Positions 22,945-33,939 of a DNA stretch of 64,000 nt are shown in pieces; the stretch's first letter is position 1; every line of letters starts with the position of its first letter. Made by a program: the position numbers and the translations under genes. This stretch comes from Parascedosporium putredinis (taxonomy: Eukaryota > Ascomycota > Sordariomycetes > Microascales > Microascaceae): positions 682,001-746,000 of the forward strand of contig CASHTG010000017.1 of assembly GCA_949357655.1 (NCBI GenBank), in the 5' to 3' direction. The notes below the pieces were generated by a model that did no database searches, was not told where the DNA came from, and saw only the letters and a program-made list of their open reading frames with translations.

Positions 22945-23544
22945 ATGGCGTCCCGAATTCTAGACCGCATCCCGGAAGCCCTCCACCCGCTTCTCGAACT
23001 CGCACCCTCGCAGTACTGCCAAGCCTTCTTCGGCATCCTCGGAGGCGGGTGCATCGCGCTCCAGATTGTTCCTCCTCTGCAGGACGCCCTCCTCGGGTAC
23101 GGCGCGCGCAAGGCGCCGACCCCGCGGACGGGAAATCCGCGGCGACCGAGCCGGCGGACGCGCCCGAAACCGCGAGCTGGCCGGTGCGGCTCCTGGGCGC
23201 GGCGGGCTTGCTGACCCGCGTGCCGCACTCGTGGTTTGCGCATTTCTACGCCGCGCTGCTCTGCTTCCAGGTCTTTTGGCTGGTCCAGTTCGTCACCGGC
23301 GGGCGGATCCTGACGGCCATTGCCGAGCGCGAGGTCTTGCGCGGCAAGGGAAGCGGTGGCATGGAGTTGGGTCAGGTCGTCCTCGCGTGGGGTATGCTGA
23401 CGATGCAAGGCGCTCGGAGGCTGTACGAGTGCTTCGTGGTCATGAAGCCCTCCGCGTCCTCTTCCATGTTGGCCGTGCATTGGGTCTTGTCCTTTCTGGT
23501 CTACGCGGTCTTGAGTATCTCGATATGGATTGAGGGATCAGGTA

Positions 23545-23593
<49 letters not shown>

Positions 23594-24036
23594 TCTCTCT
23601 CTTCCGCCACCTCTTATTTTAAGCGCTAGTTTGACATTTGTGAATCTCTAGATGCCATCCTTCACACATCCATGGCGGATGCGGACCTGGCACCGCCTTT
23701 TTGGACTCTGTTTCCTTTGGTCGCCTTCTCTATGGCGGGTAAGCAACAGCAGGGCGCGCACAAGCATCTTGCTAGCCTCAAAAATACACGCTTCCCACCG
23801 AGGGGCTCTTCCGCCATCTCACTTGTCCTCACTACACGTGCGAATGCCTCATCTACGGTACGTTGGCCGCCGTGGCAGCGCCTCGCGGAAGTAGCTTCAA
23901 CGGCACACTGCTGGCCACCCTGTTCTTCGTCATCGCCAACCTCTCGGCTACGGCCAAGAGTACTAGGAAGTGGTATGTCGACAAGTTTGGGTCACAGAGG
24001 GTACCGCGATGGAGTATGATTCCGCTATTTATCTAG
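22945..24036 (+). CDS. dfg10-like: Polyprenol reductase / polyprenal reductase (Dfg10/SRD5A3 family), two frame breaks
   Basis: ER membrane enzyme in dolichol synthesis, needed for N-glycosylation; a member of the steroid 5-alpha-reductase superfamily. Exon 1 is 22945-23541 and exon 2 is 23652-24036. Several hydrophobic segments are visible (FFGILGGGCIALQIV, FWLVQFVTGGRILTAI, HWVLSFLVYAVLSISIW, PFWTLFPLVAFSMAG, LLATLFFVIANLSA). The family signature is clear near the end: CPHYTCECLIY and the C-terminal WYVDKFG...VPRWSMIPLFI. One base is missing near 23112 (restores ARKGADPADGKSA) and one A in the A5 run at 23780-23784 (restores LASLKKYTLPTEGLF). With both, 327 residues result, a normal length. 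The 110 bp intron holds a long CT microsatellite. Dfg10 versus another 5-alpha-reductase: the CPHY...CE motif supports Dfg10. The stop lies only 65 bp from the end of the convergent ALKBH6-like gene. Confidence 0.92.
23547..23602 (+). repeat. (CT)n microsatellite inside the polyprenol reductase intron
   Basis: About 27 CT units with one or two interruptions fill half of the intron 23542-23651, serving as an extreme polypyrimidine stretch between the donor and the acceptor. Confidence 0.9.
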
Positions 24037-24101
24037 GCGCCTCGTGCGCGAAGTGGAAGAGCAACGTGGTTAGGTCTGTGGACCTACCTACGCCTCTCGA
24101 T

Positions 24102-25118
24102 TTATCTTCGTCCAAAGATGTTGAGACGATTTCCCAACCGAACGACTTTTAAAACGTCGCGGTATGTAAGACTGATACGCATCTGTCTCTCGTTGCGTCC
24201 AGCCTCAAATGTTTCTTGGGAACCAAGAAGGTCCCAGTTTGCGACTGTGTGTTGAGAAAGATTTACGTCTTCTTTGACGTCGGAAATGCCGTGGAGATAT
24301 TCGGTGTAAAGGTCATCCGTAGTTATGAGAAGGCTCCTTGGCTCCTGAAGAATCCGGTATACCGGCTCAGGATCTAGTGCGCCGTCTTCCTTGCTTCGAT
24401 ATAGATTTAAGCAGAGGCTCGAGCCAAGGCTTACAGTACACACGACAGGATGATACGCTGATCCGTCCTATGGGCGCATGAGTTTTGCGCTCCCGACGTT
24501 GCCCTTTTCTGGCATATATACTATATTCATCGACCAAAAAAACAAGAAGAAAGGGGAAGAAACCAGAGCTACGTTTGTTTGTGTACTTAACTTATGCGGC
24601 ATGATGCCCACCCCGGGCGGATATTCGTTGATCAAGACATGATTAGGTTTTTGATGCGGGCTGTTTGAGAAGAGATGTGCTTTGGCGCCGGAATCACAGG
24701 CGGCGTCGGTGACGACGTCGGTATTGTAGTCGAGGGATAGGAGTCGAGAGATGATGGGATCTACAAGCCAGTGAGGCAGCGATTCGTCGACTAGAGCATT
24801 CTTCGCGAGGTCGGAAGGCCAGGTTTGGAGACGACGATGAGTTAGTTGTTTCCACCGCGGCCTCGGCGCGTGCGCGATCTATGTGGAACGGCGGCGTCAG
24901 CACGAAGGGGAACACGGGTGCCCCCTTCACACCGCATAAGAGGCCGGCCGACTCGTCCTCACCTTGTCCAGAAGGAATTGCTCCTCCTCCTCCGTGATGA
25001 AGTTGGGGATATAATACGCCGACGCTGGAAGGTTCCGGACCCTGGCAATTTCCAGAGACTGGGGTAAGGAGAAGGTCGAGGGTTGAGAAGATGGGGTGTC
25101 ATCAGGCGAGGTCATCAT
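24102..25118 (-). CDS. alkbh6-like: ALKBH6-like Fe(II)/2-oxoglutarate dioxygenase (AlkB family)
   Basis: AlkB-family dioxygenase of the ALKBH6 type, a group associated with nucleic-acid demethylation, although the fungal substrate is unproven. Three exons on the minus strand: 25118-24963, 24878-24592 and 24467-24102. Conserved segments in order: LPASAYYIPNFITEEEEQFLLDK, PRPRWKQLTHRRLQTWP, LINEYPPGVGIMPHKDG with the HxD iron ligands, HPVVCTVSLGSSLCLNLY, and the C-terminal RISLTYRDV holding the 2-oxoglutarate-binding arginines. Intron 1 is 84 bp and intron 2 is 124 bp. At the intron 2 acceptor (24468) the frame works only if one G is added (HK-DGSAYHP); with it the protein is 269 residues. Start chosen at the first Met of MMTSPDDTPSS; the second Met is equally possible. 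Confidence 0.9.
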
Positions 25119-27002
25119 GATGCCGGTCCGGGTTTATGCACCGGCGCAAAAGTTGGCTGAAGCTATGGTATCATTCAAGGGCTTCCCTTCCCTCCAAAGC
25201 TACCTTAAACAGGACAGTGACGATTATCAGCACGATGGATGCCTTAGGCTTCAAACACACACATCCAATCGCGTACCCGCTTCAGAGAGAAGTGGAACTG
25301 GGACTTGTGGCTCGTGGTGGCTGACTGGGAATCCTCGTGGAAATACTTCGTACTTCGTACTTGTAGCCCTGGTGTTTACTTCCTTCAGCTCAACAGTGTC
25401 AAGACGTATTCATGGGTATTCGCGCTTTCTGAGCTTTGACAGCCTGGCCAGACAACATTGGATCTGTCGCTAGAGAATTCTATCTCTTCTTGTCACAGCA
25501 GACTGGGGTTATCGACAAGTGGCGGGTGTTATTATGGGTCAAAAGTGTTTTGGTTCGCGTGTGCCAGGTTTGGTCTTGGTCCGTGGGTACGTACCCAAAG
25601 TACCCCGTCCAGGCTCTGATAGCGAAATTACGCGACAAAATGCGGGTTGCTGGCCTTCTAGAGTACATGGAAGGGTACTTCCCAGGCTGGTTCCCCTTGA
25701 ACAGTCAGAGTCTGAGGACAGTCATGCCCCCAATGCCCCCTAGGCTCCAGTTGCCATCTCGTGTACCTCACCCAATGGGCCAATCATATGTGCAGCACTG
25801 GGGAGGAGATTCTTTGTTGATCTTCGCTCCCCCTTCTCCCCTTCTCATCTCATCTGCTGGTAGCGTGCACATCAAAGAAAGTAAAGAAAGGCATCGGAAA
25901 AAAAAAAAGAAATTGCGCTGACAAGGACAAGAGGGAATGGGCGGACGGAAAACGACGTGATCCTTCTGCGGGACCAAAGTACGAACTCGCGATTCAGCAC
26001 AAGTGCCAATGTGGAGCATCGCGTAATACTTGGATGGACGGGATTGAGATAACTTTCCTTGGAGGTGCCAGGCAAAGGAAGACCCAGCAGGTTGATCCAA
26101 ACCGACCAATCATGAATGGTCGTGTCTGAGTCTGACACTTGGGGCCTCTGACTCTGGCAAGTCTGGGACGTGGCACGGGGAGAGGAGAGAAGATGAAGGG
26201 CGAGACGGGCTTGACGGGCAAAACGGGGAAAGGACTTGGTACCTACGAGTACAATCCGAGCTAGTATCTTTTTGTCTGGATTTTGCAGTAGCTGGTGTCG
26301 CTCTTGAAATCTTTCCCCCAAAAGCCCCGTTTGTTGAAGAGAAGAGAGGACCGCCTAGTGTTTCCATTTCCATCGACACCAGAGGTCCAGCACTTCGAAT
26401 TCATCCTCAATCCCCTCGCCCCCCAATTCCTTCTCGACTTCTCCCCGGGATCACGACTCTGCTGCGATCCGAATCGACCCCCTTCCCTCGACTGGTTTGC
26501 CTCGCCGCTGCATCGACTCTCTCTTTCTAACGATCTAGCCTCTTCCCTTCATCCCCCAAATTTGAACTACTGTCGCCTTCTCGTTCCACCGCGCAAACAC
26601 TACGACCTCCTCTTGCAGTGCATCTCCAATCCCATTCGAACCAACTTTGGCCACATTACCAGAGTTAATCATCTCGACTCCAACCATCCGGCAATTCGCC
26701 TCCGTCTTTCCAATAAAGGGGGAAATTTTTCACATTCGTCCCTACATTTATTAAAGCAATTGTGTCCGAGTTTTTACGGGCCTGGCTCTTTGATTTCCAT
26801 CTCTCGATCCATCATTTCTCGGGGTCTCCTCGATTTTTCCCTCCCCTTGGTCGTCTGCCCCTCGAGGACCTGGCCACTGCATCGCAATCAACCATCAATT
26901 AATCGCACGCCGCCCGCTCTCTCAATTATCCCCGTCTCTGAAAACGGCCAACTTGTGGCCCAGGATGGTGCTAGGTAGTAGATCATTTCCCAGATAAATG
27001 AC
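25119..27002. other. Divergent promoter region between the ALKBH6-like and Hos4-like genes
   Basis: A 1.9 kb region with no recognised gene. A tandem TACTTCGTACTTCGTACTT motif lies near 25345-25363. From about 26380 to 26960 the + strand is C/T-rich and probably forms the long leader of the Hos4-like gene; a 227-codon frame there (26295-26978) has leader-like composition and no domain. Confidence 0.5.
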
Positions 27003-30000
27003 ATGGATGCGCAGAATGCTGCCAGGCCCGACAAGACGAAGCCTGCCCCCGCTGCTGCTGCGTCCGACTCGAACAAGCGACCTGATCATGTCCCCGACCA
27101 CAAGCGCCCAGCCACCTCGGCCTCCGCCAAACCTGCTGTAGCCGCCTCTAAACCAACGAGCATTGCGGACAAGGATGCAAAGACGAACGCAAGTCCGTCC
27201 GCCGATGCTGGAGACGACCGCGGTACCGTGGACGGCGCGAGCTCCGACGCCGAGACCATCGTGCTACCGGGAAAGATGGCCACTCACCTTCCAAGGTTCG
27301 AAAAGTAAAGCACGAGAACAAGAGTGATGATGATATGCCATCTATTCCACGAAAGCATAGAGACCGTGATCGGGAGCACGTCGGCTCGCGGGATAGAGAA
27401 AGGGAAAAAGATCGGGAGCGGGAGCGGGAGCGGGATCGGTCCACCACTGTTGGAGCTTCAACAACTAATAGTGCTGCACCGTCACCATCTCTGAAGAAGA
27501 AACGGCTGCCCGACCGCGTCTCTGACAACAAACCATCGTTGCCCGCCCCAGGCCAACGCAACAAAGATGTGTCCGTATCTGCGCCAACCTCTCCGCCTTC
27601 AAAGCGCCGTAGGTCTGATGCGAACGCTCCTTCTCACCCCGACTCAGATTCTGACAACCCCGTCACCGATCGCCCAAAGTATCCAAGGACCGGACAAAAG
27701 CTGACAAGCTTATCCCCCATAAACGGAAGGCGCCCAAGGTGGAGTCTGAGGATGAAGAGGAACAACGGAAGGCACGGCGCCAGCGGACCGCTCCTGCCTC
27801 AACTGGTCCGTCTGGAGCCGACCCGCACACTCAGAAACATGGCAGAGAAGTACAACGTTCCTCAAAACCCTTTGACCAAACAAGCGCCCACGGTAGATCT
27901 GTCTCCCCACATCCTCGCCCTCATCGCCGCAGCGCTTCCACCCAGCTGCCGGCTCAATCCACGACTGGCTTGAGCCAAAAGAAGAAACGAGTCCCAGCTC
28001 CCCTTCAATCTACAGAATATCATTCCGACGAATCCTCTACCAGCGGCAGTCCTCACCCGAGGAGTTCCAAATTCCGGAATCTCGCCACACCTGCAACCGC
28101 GGACTCGAATATTTCTCCCGCCAAAATGGCACCTCACAAAAAGCATCTCGATGCTCATGGACAAACCTTCTTGGCCCGTGCTTGTGCACGTGGCGAGTAC
28201 GAACAAGCGAAACAACGCTTGGCCGAGCGTCCCGAGGATCTGAATGTCGCTGATTATGCCGGAAACACCCTCTTCAAATCGCCGCCATCAACGGGTGTGA
28301 AGATATTGTCCAGCTTCTGATCGAGGCTGGCTGTAACCTCGATTGCGTCAATTATGATAAAGACACGCCCTTGCTTGATGCCGTCGACAATGGTCACCTG
28401 CGTGTTATCAAGCTCCTGCTCGATGCTGGCGTAAATCCTCGGAAAGCCAACGTGCATGGCGAGGAGCCTATCGACAGAGTCAACGACGAGATGGACAATG
28501 CCGGCGAGATCCGCACGCTTCTAACAGACGCGAGGCAGCGCATTGGAGACCGGCGGCGCACTTCCGAGGAACATCACACCGAGCGCGCCGAGTCGCGTCC
28601 GTCCCACGGCCCCGAAAGCCCGCGTCAGTCGCCAGTCCCCTCTTCGCACTTGGCGGCCGCTGCGTCGGGAAGGCGAAACACAAATGTGAGATCAACGAAG
28701 ACTAGCAACCATCTGCTGTATATGCCGATGGACGACAAGACGCTACGCCAAGCTGCGGGCCGCGGAGACGAGGAGACAGTTACGCGCATTCTTCAAGTCC
28801 GGGATGGCTGTGATGATCCAGAGGCCATGGTCAATGCTGCTCGCGGCGGCCATGACCTTGTCATGCAGCTTCTTCTCGCGCTCGGCGGCGCTAATCCAGA
28901 TCCTCCTCCGGTCACCAACGTGGCCCCCGATGTAGCAACCCCCATGTTGGCTGCGATAGGTCAGGAAAATATCAAAGTCATACAGCTCCTGTTGGACCAG
29001 AACAACTTTGATCCTACTAGGAGGTTCAAGGGAGATACCTATTACGAGATTGCCCGTCGCCGAGCCGGCCCGAACTGGAAGGAGGAGGAGCACATTCTAC
29101 AAAGAGCCTACGAGGAATACAAAAATCCAGGACAAAGGATTCTTCCAAGAAATCTCCCAGTCGCAGAGAGCGCGAGAAGGAAAGGGAGGAGCGCGAGATT
29201 AAGCGCGCTAACCGGAACGAAGCTCGCGAAGAATCTACTCGATCACTCAAGAACACGGTCTCCAGTCCCGCAGGAGATACTGAGCCTAAAAGAAGCTTAT
29301 TTCTTCTAAGACGACCTCGAGCCCCAAGGACAAGAAACGCACGGGCACGGAGCCGGCAAGTCGCCACGACGACCATACCTCACCCAAGCGTGGCCCAGGG
29401 CGACCTAAAAGAAGATCGTGTTCCATCAATCACCGTGTCCGACCGCGAAAACTCACCGGCTGTTCACAAACAGACCAAGGCGAAGCGGACCGAGTCTGAC
29501 CTGGCAGCGGTTTCTTCCGAGGGTGAGAGTGCTAAGCCAAGAAGAAAGCTAATTTCAAAAGGCGAGCTGCGGAGCGAGCGTGAGAAGCACCGTCGAACAA
29601 GCCAAGTCTCTACGGGATCGTCGATAAAGGATCCAGCGAGCCCCCAGGAATCTCGAACCGAAGATCAGCCCGAAAAGGAAAAAGTGAAGGGCGAGAAATA
29701 CCACGACCGGACCAAGGCCATTAAGCGAGACGAATCCAAAGACCGTCTCTCCGTTTCTGGCGACAATAGCTCCAAGCGGCACCGTTCTAGTGCTACCCCT
29801 CCTCATTCAGTTAGCGGCGACAAAGATGATACCGAAGTGCCAGCGAAACGCCGACGTCTCGATGCCGAGGGCAAGGAACGGAGACCGAAACTCACCGCTA
29901 CATCCGCAGAAGATCGTCCGGCGAAATCTAGCCTTTCTCGCGAACAATCTCTTGCGCGGTCCATGAAATCGTCCAAGGTAGGCACCAAGATTCGCGACGA

Positions 30001-32251
30001 TGAAGACAAGGAACCCAAGGCGAAGAAGACCGTTTCGGACCCTCACCGGCGCGAGTCGGCCAAGTCCACGTCAAGCGAAAAGTCTATCCACGTCAAGTAC
30101 GAGGACGCAGATGTGGATATGGCTGATGCGCCTCCCGCAATGCCCACCGATGGCGGCGAAGCTAAACTTGGAAGTGGCAAGGTCAAAGATGGCCAACAAA
30201 ATAGCCAGGACAAGAAGCGACCCGCTGACGATGCTGATATCGCCGCCAACAAAGAGGACAAGAAGCGACGCGATGTAGAAGAGAAGGAGCGAGAGCGCAA
30301 GAAGAGGCGAGAGGAGGAGGAGGCTAAGCGGAAGGAGGACGAGGAGCGGAAGCGCCGCGCCGAAGACGAGAAGGAAAGAAGGCGGAAGGCGGAAGAGGAG
30401 CAGCAGAAGAAGAAGGTGGAAGAAAAGGAACGCAAGCGCAAGGAAGAGGAGGAGCGGAAGAAGAAGCAGGAAGAAGAGGAGCAGCGGCGGAAGAAACAGG
30501 AGGAAGAGGAGCAGCGGAAGAGGAAGCAAGAGGAAGAGGAACGGAAGAAGAAGCAAGAGGAGGAGCGGAAGAAGAAGCAGGAGGAGGAGGAGCGGAAAAA
30601 GAAGGAAGAAGAGGAGCGCCTCCGCAAGGAAGAAGAAGAGCGCAAGAAGCGGGAAGAAGAGGAGGAGAAGCGACGTGAAGAAGAGGAGAGGAAACGTCGC
30701 GAGGAGGAGGAAGAGCGCAAGCGTAAACTGGAAGAAGAGCGCAAGCGCAAGGAAGAGGAGGAACGGCGACGGAAAGAGGAAGAGGACCGCAAGCGCAAGG
30801 AAGAAGAGTTGCGGAAGCAGCGCGAAGAAGAAGAACGTCTTCGGCGCGAGCAACTCGAGCGCGAGCGCGAGGTGGAGGCAGCACGGCGGAAGCGCGAAGA
30901 AGAGGAGCGCCGGGAGCGAGAGCATCGCGAACGACAACGAGCCGCGCGCGAAGCCGAGCAGCGCCGTCTCCGAGAGGAGCAGGAGCGGGTCAGGCTAGCG
31001 AAGCTCCCCTCTCTTGCGCTGGCTCGACGCGTGCCCCAACCCGAAGAGCGGAGAGGTTGCGCAAAAATTCAAGAAGATGCAGGGTATCCGATACGACACG
31101 ATTCGACCAGAGGCAACGGGCGTAGCCGACGGGAGGGAGCAATGGGTCCTCAACACTCAGGTGGCCCTCCTGCTTGGCGAGAAAGACCTCAGTCTTTCCC
31201 GATGTACGTTGTCCCCGTCATGTCGACACATCCCCTAAACACCCTCTCTCGGGGCCGCAGCCCGGTCCAACGCTCTTGTATCGATCAAGGAATCTGGTGG
31301 CTAATCTGTGTTATTTTCATCTCTTAGATACGGCATGGGAGAAAATCCCAGTCTCGCACCTGGCGAAGAAAGCGATTTGGCGTGTTGAATCGGAGCGGTA
31401 TTCGCTCGTTTCCGAAAGCATGTTCGAGCTCGGCCTACAGCTACCGAATTACTACGGCGATGGGGTTGACCCACAAAGGATGAGCTACAACGTCATTGAA
31501 CGGCTTCGTGGCGAGGCTTGGGAAAAGTTCCTCGGCCTCGACATGTTTTTCGTCAAGGTAGGTTAACCATTTTCATTTTTGGGTTCCTGATCCGTCCTCC
31601 GATCCCCTTTAGAATAGGGGAACGGAAGGTTCAAAAATGAAGGGGAAAAAGAAAAACTTGACGAGTTTAGAGGCTAACATACGACGTTCTCGGCAGCTTT
31701 CCGACCTCTTGTTCATTGTGCCGACTATCCCCCACTTACGCGGCATTAAGCTCAATGTCGAGTATCGTGAACTTCCCGAGACGGAAAACCAACTCTGTGG
31801 GTGGAGAGCGCCGCAAAAATGGAGGCAGGACCCGGATGCGGATCGATTCCTCGGTTTCGCGCCTCGGAGCAAGTATTACGTCAACGGCATCCTGGTAGGG
31901 GAAGAGAAGCCCGGCCTCTCGGCAACCAGCAGCGAACCCTTTCCGGAAAAACGGGTACCACGCCGAAACGGATTTCAGCAAGTTCTCCCCGGTGACCCCG
32001 AGTACGCCCAGCTCTGCAAGGAGCAGGGTCTCGAGCATCTGTTGGCAGAGTCGCGTAGCGCAACATCACAGATGAACGGGGTCCCGGTCAACGGGCCAGT
32101 CTCTACAGCGCATGGCCCCAATGGGACGACTCACGCGGAGCCCGCGGCGATGTTGACGGGTAATGCTGGCGTGGCGGTGCCCAGGCATGATATCCATAGC
32201 CCTCAGCATCATCGGGCTCTTGTCAACGGAGTTAATGGCATTTCCGACTAA
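27003..32251 (+). CDS. hos4-like: Hos4-like ankyrin-repeat subunit of the Set3 histone deacetylase complex, seven frame-break sites
   Basis: Nuclear chromatin protein. Three exons: 27003-31203, 31328-31557 and 31697-32251. The N-terminus is Ala/Lys/Ser-rich and disordered with RD/RE repeats. Ankyrin repeats follow (RACARGEYEQAKQRLAERPE, NVADYAGNTPLQIAAINGCE, TPLLDAVDNGHLRVIKLLLD, and a second block around MDDKTLRQAAGRGDEETVTR to GDTYYEIARRRAG). Next come a basic region with an AT-hook-like KRGPGRPK (about 29385-29408), a tract of about 240 residues made almost only of E, K and R (about 30260-31000), and a conserved C-terminal domain (PNPKSGEVAQKFKKMQGIRY, YSLVSESMFELGLQLPNYYG, LLFIVPTIPHLRGIKLNVEY). 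Breaks lie at 27269-27271, 27658-27661, 28268-28270, 29121-29125, 29300-29302, 29407-29410 (two bases) and 31006-31009 (two bases). Correction gives 1664 residues. The Hos4 assignment rests on architecture; general ankyrin-coiled-coil protein is the fallback. Confidence 0.85.
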
Positions 32252-33939
32252 GCGGCCCGGGGCAGCAACCAAACCTCACCTCTTCTCGATATAAACCTTT
32301 CTCCTCCTTCTCCTCCCCTCCCCGTCCCCACACCCACCGCGCTTTTTTAACCCACGTTCGATGCAGGCTTCTCTGCACTCGGCGCTGTCTACTATATGTT
32401 TGGCATTGGGATCGGTATACAGGCATCAAGGCCCTCGGCGTTTACGTTGTTCTTCCTGTTTCATTGATTCTGCGTTTGGCTCTTCTCTGCCTTAAAATTA
32501 GGCTTTGCATCTTGCGCCCCGAAACGATACCTCGTCCTTGTCTGCCCTCTTTTCCTTTGCTTGTTGTCGTCCTTTGCTTGGCAGCCTTTCTTTACCGGGC
32601 ACCTTGGTATTTCTCATCCGAGGTGAGAAGTCTGACCACGTTTGTCTGAGACGCTATACGAGAGCATGGACCGGGCTCCTCGTCACTCCTTTGTTAAAAT
32701 TTCTTTTTCCTTTCCCTTTCTTTTCTTTTATCGAAAACTTCATTTGTACTAGGTATCTGGGCAAAGCAACGTCAGGGAGGGAGGGGCATGTCACTGCGTT
32801 TCTATTCTCTGAACGCGGACGAAGCAGATAGAGCGCTAGCCTCTGTTTCGTCTTGTATGCGTCGTGTGATGTTGTAGCATTTCGTTTTGTGAGTCAGCAG
32901 CAAGACTCTGGAAGCGAGGACTACTACAGATAGTGTGCAGACGTGAGATGGAGATTAGCGTTCGGGTGTGTATAAATATATATAAATATATATATTTACA
33001 TGTCCATATGTGCTCATTATCTTTCCCAATCGATAGCAAGCGGTAAGTCGGCTCTGTGACTTTCAATGCTGTCTTGTTTGATAACTATACATGTACATGT
33101 AGCGAGAGGCGGCACCACGCCCTCCCATGCTAGACGATGAGACGATGGTCCACGAACGATCGAACATGAAGGGTGAGCATATCCGGCGAGGTTGCAATGT
33201 GGTGTCTCGAGGTTATCAAATCGCTAAATTCGATTTCAAGAGGGAAAAAAGAAATAAAAAAGGGATAAAAACGAAGAAGATGCGATTGAACGTTAGCACC
33301 AACCAACCCCACGCACAAGCACAACGACAGGACGAGTTGGGTGGGTGGGGGATAAGAATCTATTACACCAGACGAATTGGTGGAATACTAGATTGATATA
33401 CCAAGTGCACCGGATGAGCGGACTCATCAGGGTTTCTTAGCCAGTGGGAGCTGGCGGGACTGGCAAGAGGCAGCTAAAATGCGAATGTGGTGGGGAAACC
33501 CCAGCCAAAAGGCGAGGGACGATCAAATTTGAATGGAATTGCCCGCGAGAGCTGACTACGTCAACCATCATTCGTAGGTTGCCTTTTTTGTGAGGTCTCG
33601 GGAGTGGAAACCACAACTTTTACCCCGCCAACTTTTTGTGCCCACTTCCGAACAAATCTCAAATCCCACATTTTCGACGACACGAACCGACCGACGACTA
33701 CCGAGCGGACGACGATAGAACGCCTGCCCTCGCCCGCTTACGTTCAAGAAAGGAAGAGAAAAAGGACTTTGAAAAATCAAAGTCTAGACGGGGATTTCCG
33801 ATTCTTAGATCCCCACCGACACCCACCGTGCCCACAATCTCGATAGCCACGGCCCACGTGTGCGCAGACAAAACGGGGAGAGCGAGAGAGAGATATATAC
33901 CGGCCTGTTACCCATCAGTAAACCGAGAAGGCTGCCACA
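32252..33939. other. Intergenic region between the Hos4-like and DRG1 genes
   Basis: 3' flank of the Hos4-like gene and promoter of the DRG1 gene. Pyrimidine-rich stretches occur at 32270-32350 and 32690-32740, and an (AT)-rich simple repeat at about 32971-32998 (TATAAATATATATAAATATATATAT). A short TACATGTACATGTA palindrome sits near 33088-33101. No gene supported. Confidence 0.5.

Noticed and set aside
26295..26978. 227-codon open frame before the Hos4-like gene
   Set aside because: C/T-rich leader sequence gives a Ser/Pro/Leu-rich translation; no conserved motif.
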